From DATLSM01 sp049585815 (lineage in GTDB: Bacteria > Actinomycetota > Thermoleophilia > Solirubrobacterales > 70-9), in assembly GCA_049585815.1 (NCBI GenBank), contig JBAVAR010000062.1, positions 1-28,226 of the forward strand: 28,226 nt of DNA, read 5' to 3'. Positions within the stretch are counted from its first letter, which is position 1, and every line of letters starts with the position of its first letter. A program made the translations under genes and the position numbers. The notes beneath the pieces are model-generated. The model was not told where the DNA came from and ran no database searches. It saw only the letters and a list, made by a program, of their open reading frames with translations. Below, piece after piece: positions 1 to 10,954 of the stretch.

Positions 1-139
1 GATCAGATAGGCACTCTGCCTCGGCGGCGATCCCGGCGTTGCCGGGCGCGCAGAGCAGCGCGGGCGAGTGGGCCGAGCGCCCCAGCGCCCGCACCAGCGC
101 GTGCTCGCGCCCGCCGCCGCCAACGACCAGGATCTTCAA
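1..139 (-). CDS. purD: Phosphoribosylamine-glycine ligase, N-terminal fragment (cut by window edge)
   Basis: GAR synthetase joins phosphoribosylamine and glycine using ATP in cytosolic purine synthesis. Only about the first 46 codons are inside the window. The translated start reads (M)KILVVGGGGREHAL, the nucleotide-binding Rossmann-like opening typical of PurD, followed by APGNAGIA, also a hallmark of the family N-terminus. The start is a TTG at 137-139, chosen because PurD proteins begin exactly with MKILVVG. It lies 7 nt after the stop of the GYD gene with only a weak GGCGAG ahead of it, so translation is probably coupled to that gene. The family identity is clear from the motifs; whether the rest of the gene is intact cannot be seen. 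Confidence 0.9.
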   Translation of the reverse strand, partial: MKILVVGGGGREHALVRALGRSAHSPALLCAPGNAGIAAEAECLSD

Positions 140-146
140 GCTCGCC

Positions 147-428
147 CTAAAGCGCGTCGGCGAGCTGATCGGAGGCAAGCGCGGTCAGCGTCTGGCTACT
201 CATCGTCCCCCGTGAGCCCAGCTCGACCGAGACCCTGGCCATCGTCTTCTCATCCGGTGCCTCGACGATCGTGACGAAGTCATACTGGCCGAGCGTCGCG
301 TACTGCGCCACGACCCTGGCGCCGATCTGTTCGACCTCCTTGTTGACCTCGGCCACCCGCCCCGGGTTGTTCTTCAGGGTGCGGACGCCGTCGGCGGTGA
401 GATTGGTGAGCATCACGTAGGTGGGCAT
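147..428 (-). CDS. GYD-domain protein
   Basis: A 93-residue cytosolic protein with the compact alpha/beta ferredoxin-like pattern of the GYD family: the opening PTYVMLTNLT, a central helix with KEVEQIGARV, and the name-giving motif as GQYD at residues 47-50, followed by the strand FVTIVEAPDE. The family has no firmly assigned function that I know of. The ATG at 426-428 is preceded by an excellent AGAGGAGAGGAC ribosome-binding site; a longer reading upstream would run into low-quality sequence inside the next gene. A TAACGT hexamer at 457-462 on the minus strand could be a -10 element. It is followed at 7 nt by purD, so the two are probably co-transcribed. No link to purine synthesis is shown by the sequence itself. 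Confidence 0.88.
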   Translation of the reverse strand: MPTYVMLTNLTADGVRTLKNNPGRVAEVNKEVEQIGARVVAQYATLGQYDFVTIVEAPDEKTMARVSVELGSRGTMSSQTLTALASDQLADAL

Positions 429-456
429 GTCCTCTCCTCTCGCGGGGTTGGGCTCC

Positions 457-462
457 AACGTT
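457..462 (-). promoter_or_regulatory. Candidate -10 element of the GYD-purD unit
   Basis: TAACGT on the minus strand, 28 nt before the GYD start codon, which allows a short leader containing the AGGAGAGGAC ribosome-binding site. No convincing -35 hexamer is visible. The assignment is by position and TANNNT match only. Confidence 0.3.
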
Positions 463-498
463 ACGCGAGCGGGCCCGATGCCGGGCCGGGAGCGAGCC

Positions 499-2142
499 TC
501 AGACCCCGATGTCCTGCAGCAGGGAGAGCATCTGCAGGCCGTAGGTGGTGACCTTGCCCTCGTAGTATTCGGCGTGGCTGAGCGGTTGTCCGGCGGCGTT
601 GGCAAAACCCGTCTCAATCGAGCCGCCCGCTCGGAAGGTCGCGATCTGCTGGCCCGCTTTGACCGTCTGACCGGCCCGCACGGTCGCGTCGACTCCCTCA
701 TAGACGTAGATCGTCTGGCCCTTCAGCGAACCGTCGAGGAGCTGGTAGAGCACCCCGCCGCCTTCGGGCCAGCCGGGGGCGTCGGTCGAGAGGATCCTGG
801 CGTCGCCGATCGCCACGATCGGACCGGTTCCGGTGAAGTCCACGCCCTGGTCGACCCGACCGGTCACCAGGTTGGAGGCGAGCCCGAAGGGGTTGACGTA
901 ATCCCCCGCCGCTGCAGGCAGGGCGATCGACCAATCGGTGTAGGTGACCTTGCAGGTGCCCTGCATGCGGTTGGCTTCGCCGAGCACCGCCTGCACGTAC
1001 CACTCGGCCTGGTTGTGGGCAAAGACACCAGCCCGCAGGCTGCCGTGGGCCCAGATCTCGCGTGCCAGGGTCGCGGCGGAGTCGGCGGGATCGGAATGGC
1101 GAATTCGCCCGTTGCCGTCCCCGTCGACCGCGTACTGGCGCCACTCGCTCGGTTCGAGGCCCAGGGGCCCGGCCTGGTTGAGTTCGCGCCGGTCCATCCC
1201 GCGGCCGAAGTTCGACTCAAGGCGAGCGATCGCGGCCAGTGCCCAGACCCCGCGGCGGCCGAGGTCATAGCGGGCGGCGGCGTTCTCGAAGGCACTGAGG
1301 TAGGTGGCGGGAATTTCGTGGTGTGCGGCGTGGGCGGGGCGGCAGCTCAACACCTGCAGCCGCGGCGGCGCGGAGGAGACGCCGGTCGATCCGCTGCCGA
1401 ATACGGGCGCGTAGCAACTCGCGTTGGCCAGGACCTCGGCGACGTACCAGTCGGCGTGGTTGTAGGCGAGGATCGCGTCGTAGGTGTTGGCGGGCATCCC
1501 GGCCGCGCTCAGGTAGCGGGCGGCGGCGTAGATCGCGTCTTCGGGGTTGTAGGGGTCCTTCACCCCATCCCCGTTGGCGTCGACCCCGTAGATCGCCCAG
1601 GTCGAGGGCATGAACTGCATCCATCCCTCGGCCCCGGCGCTTGAGACGTTGAGGTTGGTGCCGAAAGCGGTCTCGACCTCGTTGATCCCGGCGAGCACCG
1701 CAGGCCCCTGGGGCCCGAGGCCGTATGCCGCGGCCGCCCGCTCATATATCGGCACCAGGATCGGCGGCACCCCGGCTGCCGCGCAGGTTGAGGAGGGCAC
1801 GGAGGGAATCGAGAGGGTCGGCGCTGAGCTCGGGCCCGGAGTGCTCGCCGCCCCGCTCGCCGGCTTTGGCGTCGGTGCCGAGCTCCGCGTTCGGTTTCTG
1901 CCCCCCGCCGCGGTGCCGCCGCTGCCGCTCGGCTTCTGCGGCTTGGCGACCGGTGGGGGAGCTTCCAGCGTGGCGCCCTGCACGACCGGAGCCGGAGCGG
2001 TCGTCGTGCTCGCCGGCGCCGGGGGGCTTTCGGTGGTGGTGGCGGTGGTGGAGGGCGCCGGGGCTTCGGCAGCCGAGGCCACCGGGGCGGCCAGTACCGC
2101 GAGGACCGCCGCGGCGGCAAGGGTGTCGCGAACCCGGCCCAT
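499..2142 (-). CDS. Secreted cell-wall hydrolase: two lytic-transglycosylase-like modules plus degenerate LytM/M23 module
   Basis: A 547-residue protein. Residues 1-25 form a signal peptide (cleavage likely after ASA), and 26-118 are a Pro/Ser/Thr/Ala-rich linker. Residues 125-240 match the MltB-type lytic transglycosylase fold: ExxTAFG with putative catalytic Glu157, GWMQFMPSTW, a DxNGDG loop, and NHADWYVAEVL. Residues 277-390 repeat this pattern (LESNFG with Glu309, GPLGLEPSEW, DGDGNG, HNQAEWYVQAVL), a diverged duplicate. Residues 415-547 look like an M23/LytM domain (QGVDF, then VRAGQTVKAGQQIA). However, the usual H-x-G-V-D has Asp431 in place of His, and neither the H-x-H region (SIETGF instead of PHLHFE-type) nor the middle His is present, so zinc peptidase activity is unlikely and glycan binding is more plausible. 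The gene follows its upstream neighbour after 2 nt, so they share an operon. Confidence 0.85.
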   Translation of the reverse strand: MGRVRDTLAAAAVLAVLAAPVASAAEAPAPSTTATTTESPPAPASTTTAPAPVVQGATLEAPPPVAKPQKPSGSGGTAAGGRNRTRSSAPTPKPASGAASTPGPSSAPTLSIPSVPSSTCAAAGVPPILVPIYERAAAAYGLGPQGPAVLAGINEVETAFGTNLNVSSAGAEGWMQFMPSTWAIYGVDANGDGVKDPYNPEDAIYAAARYLSAAGMPANTYDAILAYNHADWYVAEVLANASCYAPVFGSGSTGVSSAPPRLQVLSCRPAHAAHHEIPATYLSAFENAAARYDLGRRGVWALAAIARLESNFGRGMDRRELNQAGPLGLEPSEWRQYAVDGDGNGRIRHSDPADSAATLAREIWAHGSLRAGVFAHNQAEWYVQAVLGEANRMQGTCKVTYTDWSIALPAAAGDYVNPFGLASNLVTGRVDQGVDFTGTGPIVAIGDARILSTDAPGWPEGGGVLYQLLDGSLKGQTIYVYEGVDATVRAGQTVKAGQQIATFRAGGSIETGFANAAGQPLSHAEYYEGKVTTYGLQMLSLLQDIGV

Positions 2143-2144
2143 TC

Positions 2145-3035
2145 TCAGCCGAGCACGTCAGTCACGTGCCATTTGCCGTGCTTGGCCATTTCCATCTCAA
2201 GTCGCAGCTCGCTGGTCAGACCGACCCGCAGCAGGGAGACGCTGACGGTGTAGACCCCGCCGCTTGAGGGGCCGGCGACGACGTTCAGCACGCGCGCCTT
2301 TGGCACCTTGACGCTTGCCGGCTGGCGGGGGGGACGGCGCAGCAGTGATTGGGCCAGCGCCGGAGTCGCCGTGGTGGCGAATGCGGCGCGAACCGGGGCG
2401 CCCCCCTCGCCGGTCTCATAGAGGACGAAGGCGTCCGAGAATTGTTTGGCCACCGCGAGCGCCGCGGGCCCGGCCGGTTTTCCGACGATGCCAGGTGCGG
2501 AGGAGATCGAGGCGCCGGCGCCCTTGCTCGAGGAGCTCGTGGCCGAGGGACTCGAGGAGGGCGAGCGCAGCGCCCTGGCGTTCGCAACTTTTGCTGCACC
2601 GCCCGTGGCCGGCGGGGAGAAGACGGGAGAAGCGCCGTGGAGGACGTGGCCCAGATGCCGCGCCGCGGGCTGCGCCGGCGGCTTTGTCGCGATCGCGCCG
2701 GCGATCGGAACCGTCCTGGTGGCTAGCGAAGCGCCGTTGCCGGCCGGCTTCGCCCAGAGCAGGCCGGCCACACCAGCGCCGAGGGCCGCGAGGGTGATCG
2801 CACCGATCGCGAGCCTGCGAAGCGCCAGGTCCCAGTCCCCGAATCGCCTCTGAAGCGGCCAGATTGCGCCTCGCTCGACCGTCCAGGCGGCCCGTTCAAA
2901 GGGCCACCGGATGACCTCGGCAAGCTCGCCCGGGCGCTTCGGAGCCTGCCGGGCGCGACGGCGCTCTCTGAGCGCCGCAGCCGTGGCGGCGAGCGCGGAG
3001 CGCAGCCGTGCGGGCAGGCGGATCGGGGTTCTCAT
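2145..3035 (-). CDS. Single-pass membrane protein with extracytoplasmic NTF2/TcpC-like C-terminus (uncertain)
   Basis: A 296-residue protein I cannot name. Residues 1-70 are basic and cytoplasmic (clusters such as RERRRAR), 74-95 form one hydrophobic transmembrane segment, 96-190 are a low-complexity Ala/Ser/Pro linker, and 190-296 form a folded domain beginning AKQFSDAFVLYETGE and ending in alternating strands (GVYTVSVSLLRVG, ELRLEMEMAKHGKWHVTDVLG). A helix followed by a curved sheet resembles NTF2-like domains, including those of TcpC-type conjugation proteins, but this is fold-level guesswork. The ATG at 3033-3035 has AAGGA upstream. Its stop is 2 nt before the start of the secreted transglycosylase gene, so the two products probably act together at the cell wall. 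No other conjugation genes are visible here. Confidence 0.75.
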   Translation of the reverse strand: MRTPIRLPARLRSALAATAAALRERRRARQAPKRPGELAEVIRWPFERAAWTVERGAIWPLQRRFGDWDLALRRLAIGAITLAALGAGVAGLLWAKPAGNGASLATRTVPIAGAIATKPPAQPAARHLGHVLHGASPVFSPPATGGAAKVANARALRSPSSSPSATSSSSKGAGASISSAPGIVGKPAGPAALAVAKQFSDAFVLYETGEGGAPVRAAFATTATPALAQSLLRRPPRQPASVKVPKARVLNVVAGPSSGGVYTVSVSLLRVGLTSELRLEMEMAKHGKWHVTDVLG

Positions 3036-3062
3036 CGGTTGGTCCTTGGGATCGATCGTTTG

Positions 3063-3068
3063 TCTATA
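3063..3068 (-). promoter_or_regulatory. Candidate -10 element for the membrane protein/transglycosylase operon
   Basis: In the 56-bp gap after clpB, the minus strand carries an AT-rich CATATAGAC; the hexamer TATAGA fits a -10 and lies 27 nt before the ATG. No good -35 is evident. It is the only AT-rich patch in the gap, which supports an independent promoter here. Confidence 0.35.
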
Positions 3069-3091
3069 TGTCGGAGTGTGACTCAGGTGGC

Positions 3092-5659
<2,568 letters not shown>

Positions 5660-5671
5660 CTGCGGGTCCCC

Positions 5672-5977
5672 CTATGCCTTTCCTTCGAGTCTTGCCAGGC
5701 GGCGCTCCAGCGCCAGGACCCGCTCGACCCCGGCCAGGTTCAGTCCTTCGGCGGTCAGCTGCTGGATACGGTGCAGGCGCTCGACGTCGCGCTGGGAGTA
5801 AAGGCGGGTGTTCTTCGCCGAGCGTTGCGGGGAGATCAGCCCACGCGCCTCATACATGCGCAGGGTCTGGGGGTGCATCTGGGCCAGCTCGGCGGCGACC
5901 GAGATCATGAAGACGCCGCGCTCGGCGTCGAGTGCCGCCCGCACCTGCACCCGCCGCCCGCCGTTGGCGCTGCTCAT
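5672..5977 (-). CDS. hspR: HspR, MerR-family heat-shock repressor
   Basis: A 101-residue DNA-binding repressor of the dnaK operon; in actinobacteria HspR works with DnaK as co-repressor. The MerR winged helix-turn-helix spans about residues 20-75: FMISVAAELAQMHPQTLRMYEARGL and then the wing RLYSQRDVERL. The HPQTLRxYE helix with RLI/GLISPxR is typical of HspR. A short helical tail (residues 76-101) replaces the long coiled coil of metal-sensing MerR proteins. The ATG overlaps the dnaJ stop in an ATGA arrangement, so translation is coupled. The repressor therefore sits inside the operon it probably controls, giving feedback. Confidence 0.95.
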   Translation of the reverse strand: MSSANGGRRVQVRAALDAERGVFMISVAAELAQMHPQTLRMYEARGLISPQRSAKNTRLYSQRDVERLHRIQQLTAEGLNLAGVERVLALERRLARLEGKA

Positions 5978-7086
5978 CCCCGCGCTGCCTCGCGCATCAG
6001 CGCCTCGCGCGGGTTGGCGCCGTTGAACGCCTCCGCCAGCTTCTCCGCCGCCTCCTCCTGCTCGCTGGTCAGCTTCTCGGGAACCTCGATCTCCAGGCGG
6101 TAGCGGATATCGCCCTTACCGCGACCCTTGGGCTTCGGCGGCCCCTCGCCGCGCAGGCGCTGGATCGTCCCGTGCCTGGTTCCCGCCGGGACCTTGATCT
6201 TCTTGGTGGCCTTCAGGGTGGGCACCTCGATCGTGCCGCCGCGCAGCGCCTCTGCGATCGTGATCGGCACCGTCACCTCGAGGTTGCCGTCCTCAAGTCG
6301 TTTGAAGACGGGGGAGGGGGTGACCCGGGTGGTCACGTAAAGGTCGCCGGGCGGCCCGCCGCGGGGCCCCGCCTCACCCTTGCCGGCGAGCCGGATCCGG
6401 GTTCCGTCCCTGACTCCGGCCGGGATGTTGACCTTGTAGCGCTTGCTCTGCTGGGTCAGCCCGGAGCCGCCGCAGGTGGGGCAGGGGTCCTCGATGATCT
6501 GCCCGGCGCCGCCGCACTGGGGACAGGGCTGGCTGATCGAGAAAAAGCCCTGGCTCTGGGCGTCGATCCCGCGACCGTTACAGCGCGGGCAGGTGAGCGG
6601 GCTGGTCCCCGGTTTGGCCCCGTTGCCGTGGCAGGTCGGACAGCGCGAGGCCTTCGGCACCGTGACGCTGATCTGGGCCCCGCCGACCGCCTGATCGAAG
6701 CTGAGCCCGACCTCGGTCTCCAGATCGCGCCCGCGTACCTGCTGTGGGTCGGCCCGACCGCCGCCGCGGCTGAAGATCGTCGAGAAGATGTCGCCCAGGT
6801 CGCCGAAGCCGCCGGCCTGGCCGCCGGCGCCCGGGGCAAAGGGCCCTCGCCCACCGCCGCCGCCGAACCCGGCAAACGGCCCGCCCGAGTCATAGGCCTT
6901 TCGCTTCTCGGGGTCAGAGAGCGTGTCATAGGCCCCCTGGACCTCCTTGAACTTCTCCTCGGCCTGCGGGTCATCGGGGTTTCGGTCCGGGTGGTATTTG
7001 CGGGCGAGCGCCCGGTATGCCTTCTTGATCTCCGCGTCGGACGCCTTCTTGGCGACGCCCAGCACCTTGTAGAGATCCTCGGCCAC
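5974..7086 (-). CDS. dnaJ: Co-chaperone DnaJ
   Basis: A 370-residue type I Hsp40 that delivers substrates to DnaK and stimulates its ATPase. The J domain is at 4-68 with HPD at 32-34. A Gly/Phe-rich linker runs from 68 to 118. Four CxxCxGxG zinc-binding repeats start at C149, C166, C188 and C202 (CPTCHGNG, CPRCNGRG, CPQCGGAG, CPTCGGSG). The C-terminal substrate-binding beta domains follow to about 350. The start codon is GTG at 7084-7086, set by the canonical (M)AEDLYKVLGV opening. It begins 3 nt after the grpE stop, and its own stop overlaps hspR by 4 nt. All key residues are present. Confidence 0.97.
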   Translation of the reverse strand: MAEDLYKVLGVAKKASDAEIKKAYRALARKYHPDRNPDDPQAEEKFKEVQGAYDTLSDPEKRKAYDSGGPFAGFGGGGGRGPFAPGAGGQAGGFGDLGDIFSTIFSRGGGRADPQQVRGRDLETEVGLSFDQAVGGAQISVTVPKASRCPTCHGNGAKPGTSPLTCPRCNGRGIDAQSQGFFSISQPCPQCGGAGQIIEDPCPTCGGSGLTQQSKRYKVNIPAGVRDGTRIRLAGKGEAGPRGGPPGDLYVTTRVTPSPVFKRLEDGNLEVTVPITIAEALRGGTIEVPTLKATKKIKVPAGTRHGTIQRLRGEGPPKPKGRGKGDIRYRLEIEVPEKLTSEQEEAAEKLAEAFNGANPREALMREAARG

Positions 7087-7089
7087 GCC

Positions 7090-7733
7090 CTACTCGCTCA
7101 CCACCACGCGAGCCGGCCGGATCAGCACATCGCCGAGCCGGTATCCCTTCTGGATCACCTCGACCACGCTGCCCGGCTCGACCCCCTCGGCCGCCTGCGT
7201 CGACAGCGCCTCGTGCGTCATTGGGTCAAACCTCTGCCCGCTGGGATCGATCGCCTCGATCCCGTTGCGGGCGAGCGCGCCGCGCAGGCTCCTGAACATC
7301 AGCAGGACGCCGTGGGAGAGGCCGTCCTCGGAGTCGCCCTCGGGGTCGAGCCCCGCGGCCTCAATCGCCCGCTCAAGATCATCAAGAGCGTTGACGATGT
7401 CCCGGGCCAGCTCCCCCTTTCCCCGCGCACCCGCAGCCCGAACCTCACCTGTCATCCGCTTGCGAAAGTTCTCGAAATCAGCCTTGGTCCGCCTGGCGAG
7501 TTCCAGATAGTCATCCCGCTCCTTTAGCAGCCCCTCCAGGTCGGCCTCGACCTCGACTCCCGCGGTCTGCTCGGAGCGCTCAGCGCTGGCTTGCGCAGGG
7601 GAGGGCTGGATCGAGGGCGGCTCCTCTGGGCCGAGGGGGCCGCCGCCCCCCCCGCCGGGATCCCCCGCGGGCGAGCCACCCTGTCGCCCCTTGAGCGGGC
7701 CCGAGCCCGGCCCCGCGGCGTCGTCGGGCAGCC

Positions 7734-7737
<4 letters not shown>
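7090..7737 (-). CDS. grpE: Nucleotide exchange factor GrpE
   Basis: A 215-residue GrpE, which releases ADP from DnaK. Residues 1-60 are a disordered Gly/Pro/Ser-rich leader with a run of glycines. The long dimerising helix starts near 62 and contains DDYLELARRTKADFENFRKR. The beta domain at the C-terminus has the signature GYRLGDVLIRPARVVVS. The start is a GTG whose last bases form the dnaK stop (GTGA overlap), so the gene is translationally coupled to dnaK. An internal start that trims part of the low-complexity leader cannot be excluded. Confidence 0.96.
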
Positions 7738-9626
<1,889 letters not shown>

Positions 9627-9644
9627 TTCGCTACCTCCAAGGGT

Positions 9645-9672
9645 GATATGACTGGCTAAAGAAATCTAAGTC
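9645..9672 (-). promoter_or_regulatory. Candidate dnaK operon promoter with a weak inverted repeat
   Basis: On the minus strand, GACTTA (9667-9672) and CATATC (9645-9650) are spaced by 16 nt and could be -35/-10 elements, giving a very short leader before the GGAGG site. The stretch 9650-9672 begins GACTGGCTAA and ends TCTAAGTC on the plus strand, an imperfect inverted repeat overlapping the promoter. I do not find the canonical HspR box (CTTGAGT-N7-ACTCAAG) between dnaK and the next gene, so an HspR site here would have to be diverged. Confidence 0.3.
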
Positions 9673-9772
9673 CGAGTATGGCAGATCAGAGACGTCCGTC
9701 AACCCGCGCGGCAATGCCGACCTACCTTAGCTCGGATTCGGGGACCTGGCTGCGGCGCGGCCCGGCGCCGGC

Positions 9773-10192
9773 TCAACCCTCGCCGGCGGTGTGCGCGACG
9801 AATTCGGCGACTTCTTTTGCCTGGATCGGGTTGAGGATCCCGGCCGGCATGCGGCCGGGAGTGGTGGTGGTATCGACGCCGTGTTCGAGCGCGTTGAGGA
9901 CCCGGTTTTCGACCCCTTTGATCGTCCCCGCCGCGCTCGGCCCGCTCGGCGCTCCGCTCGGCGCCAGCAGTTCATCCAGGTTGGGGGCGTAATTCCCGTC
10001 GGTCCCGGCCGCATAGAGCGTGTGGCAGGTGCCGCAGTTGGTCCGAAAGAGGGTCTGGCCCGTTTTCAGGTTCGCCGGCACCTTCAGCTCGTTTGTCGCC
10101 GCGTCACCGCGCGAGCGGAAGACAAGCCAGGGGATGAGGACGGCGAGGACGAGGACCAGCAGCCCGAAGATGACGAAGGTGCGTTTGCTCAT
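9773..10192 (-). CDS. Membrane-anchored c-type cytochrome
   Basis: A 139-residue monohaem cytochrome c. Residues 6-25 form an uncleaved hydrophobic anchor, so the haem domain lies outside the membrane. The haem-attachment motif is CGTCH at residues 53-57, and PGRMPAG supplies the likely axial Met115. NYAPNLDELL and the closing helix IQAKEVAEFVAHTA complete the small class I cytochrome c fold. An Ala/Pro/Ser/Gly insert (about 78-90) lies between the motifs. It is probably an electron shuttle of the respiratory chain, but no oxidase genes are nearby to name a partner. The gene is 29 nt downstream of the endonuclease III-like gene on the same strand. A GC-rich hairpin (CGGCGC/GCGCCG, 9753-9770) lies just past its stop. 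Confidence 0.9.
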   Translation of the reverse strand: MSKRTFVIFGLLVLVLAVLIPWLVFRSRGDAATNELKVPANLKTGQTLFRTNCGTCHTLYAAGTDGNYAPNLDELLAPSGAPSGPSAAGTIKGVENRVLNALEHGVDTTTTPGRMPAGILNPIQAKEVAEFVAHTAGEG

Positions 10193-10221
10193 TTTGGCGG
10201 TGTTGGAGCCGGTCCCCCGGG

Positions 10222-10911
10222 TCAGTCCCGCCGACCGGCGGCGCGGATACTACTGGCGCTCCGGTACCAGGGGCACAGCCGGCGCAGCCCGCATTCCCCG
10301 CAGCGTGGCTTGGGCCGACAGAGCGCGCGCCCGTGGCTGATCAGGTTCATGTGCAGCTCATGAGCGTCCTCGGGGTCGACGATCGCCAGCATCTCCTCGT
10401 GGGCCCGCTCCAGGGAGGCGTCGGGGGGGAAGAGGCCGAGCCGCCCGCCGACCCGGTGGATGTGGACGTCGACCGGAATCTCCGGGATACCCCAGCTGAA
10501 GATCAAGACGCAGGCGGCGGTTTTCCGCCCCACGCCGGGCAGGGCGAGGAGGAAGGAGAGCGAGTCCTCCCGCGGCGCGGACTCGGTCCAGTCGAGATCG
10601 GGCGGCTCCCCCAGCGCCCCGAGGATCGCCTGGATTCGCGGTGCCTTCTGCTTGCCCAGCCCGCCGACCCGGATCGCCTCCTCGACCTCGCCCAGCGGAG
10701 CGTCCCGCACCTCCTCCCAGGTTGGGAAGCGCTCGCGCAGCGCCGCGTAGGCGCGGTCGCGGTTGCGATCGTTGGTGTGCTGGGAGAGCACCGTTCTCAC
10801 CAGCTCGGCGACCGGATCGCGATGGGGCTCGTTTTCGGGTCGCCCATACATCTCGCGCAGGCGGTCGCGGATCGCCCTGACCCGCCGTCTTTCCGGTCTT
10901 TTCCAGGCCAC
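10222..10911 (-). CDS. nth: Endonuclease III-like HhH-GPD DNA glycosylase/AP lyase
   Basis: A 229-residue base-excision repair enzyme that removes oxidised pyrimidines and nicks the resulting abasic site. The helix-hairpin-helix is LPGVGRK at 124-130, and Lys130 is the expected Schiff-base residue; Asp148 in PVDVHIHRV is the expected catalytic aspartate. The C-terminal [4Fe-4S] loop has Cys198, Cys204, Cys207 and Cys213, that is C-x5-C-x2-C-x5-C, one residue shorter in the first gap than E. coli Nth. QHTNDRNRDRAYAAL replaces the usual substrate-binding QxTD segment, so specificity may differ from classical Nth. The GTG start at 10909-10911 has no ribosome-binding site but a TAGGGT 8 nt upstream, suggesting a leaderless mRNA. 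Confidence 0.88.
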   Translation of the reverse strand: MAWKRPERRRVRAIRDRLREMYGRPENEPHRDPVAELVRTVLSQHTNDRNRDRAYAALRERFPTWEEVRDAPLGEVEEAIRVGGLGKQKAPRIQAILGALGEPPDLDWTESAPREDSLSFLLALPGVGRKTAACVLIFSWGIPEIPVDVHIHRVGGRLGLFPPDASLERAHEEMLAIVDPEDAHELHMNLISHGRALCRPKPRCGECGLRRLCPWYRSASSIRAAGRRD

Positions 10912-10919
10912 TCCGGGCG

Positions 10920-10925
10920 ACCCTA
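10920..10925 (-). promoter_or_regulatory. Candidate leaderless promoter -10 (TAGGGT) of the endonuclease III gene
   Basis: TAGGGT on the minus strand ends 8 nt before the GTG start. With initiation about 7-8 nt downstream of a -10 element, the transcript would begin at the start codon; no Shine-Dalgarno is present. Confidence 0.42.
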
Positions 10926-10933
10926 GCCCGTCA

Positions 10934-10945
10934 CCCGTTAACGGG
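10934..10945. promoter_or_regulatory. Perfect 12-bp palindrome between divergent genes
   Basis: CCCGTTAACGGG lies in the 43-bp gap between the divergent endonuclease III and PAP2 genes. Its position, between the two start codons and next to the putative TAGGGT element, would suit a shared operator. It also overlaps the GGGGGA that could be the PAP2 ribosome-binding site. No regulator is known. Confidence 0.35.
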
Positions 10946-10954
10946 GGAATTACA

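Noticed and set aside
421..1644. Long plus-strand open frame opposite the transglycosylase gene
   Set aside because: The opposite strand has a signal peptide, repeated domains and a coupled neighbour; this frame has none.
3074..3084. GAGT-GTG-ACTC as an HspR box downstream of clpB
   Set aside because: The spacing is 3 instead of 7, the outer bases do not match, and it lies at the wrong end of the operon.
5932..7527. Long open frame on the plus strand opposite dnaJ/grpE
   Set aside because: It is a GC-rich antisense shadow of well-conserved chaperone genes; the product is low-complexity without motifs.
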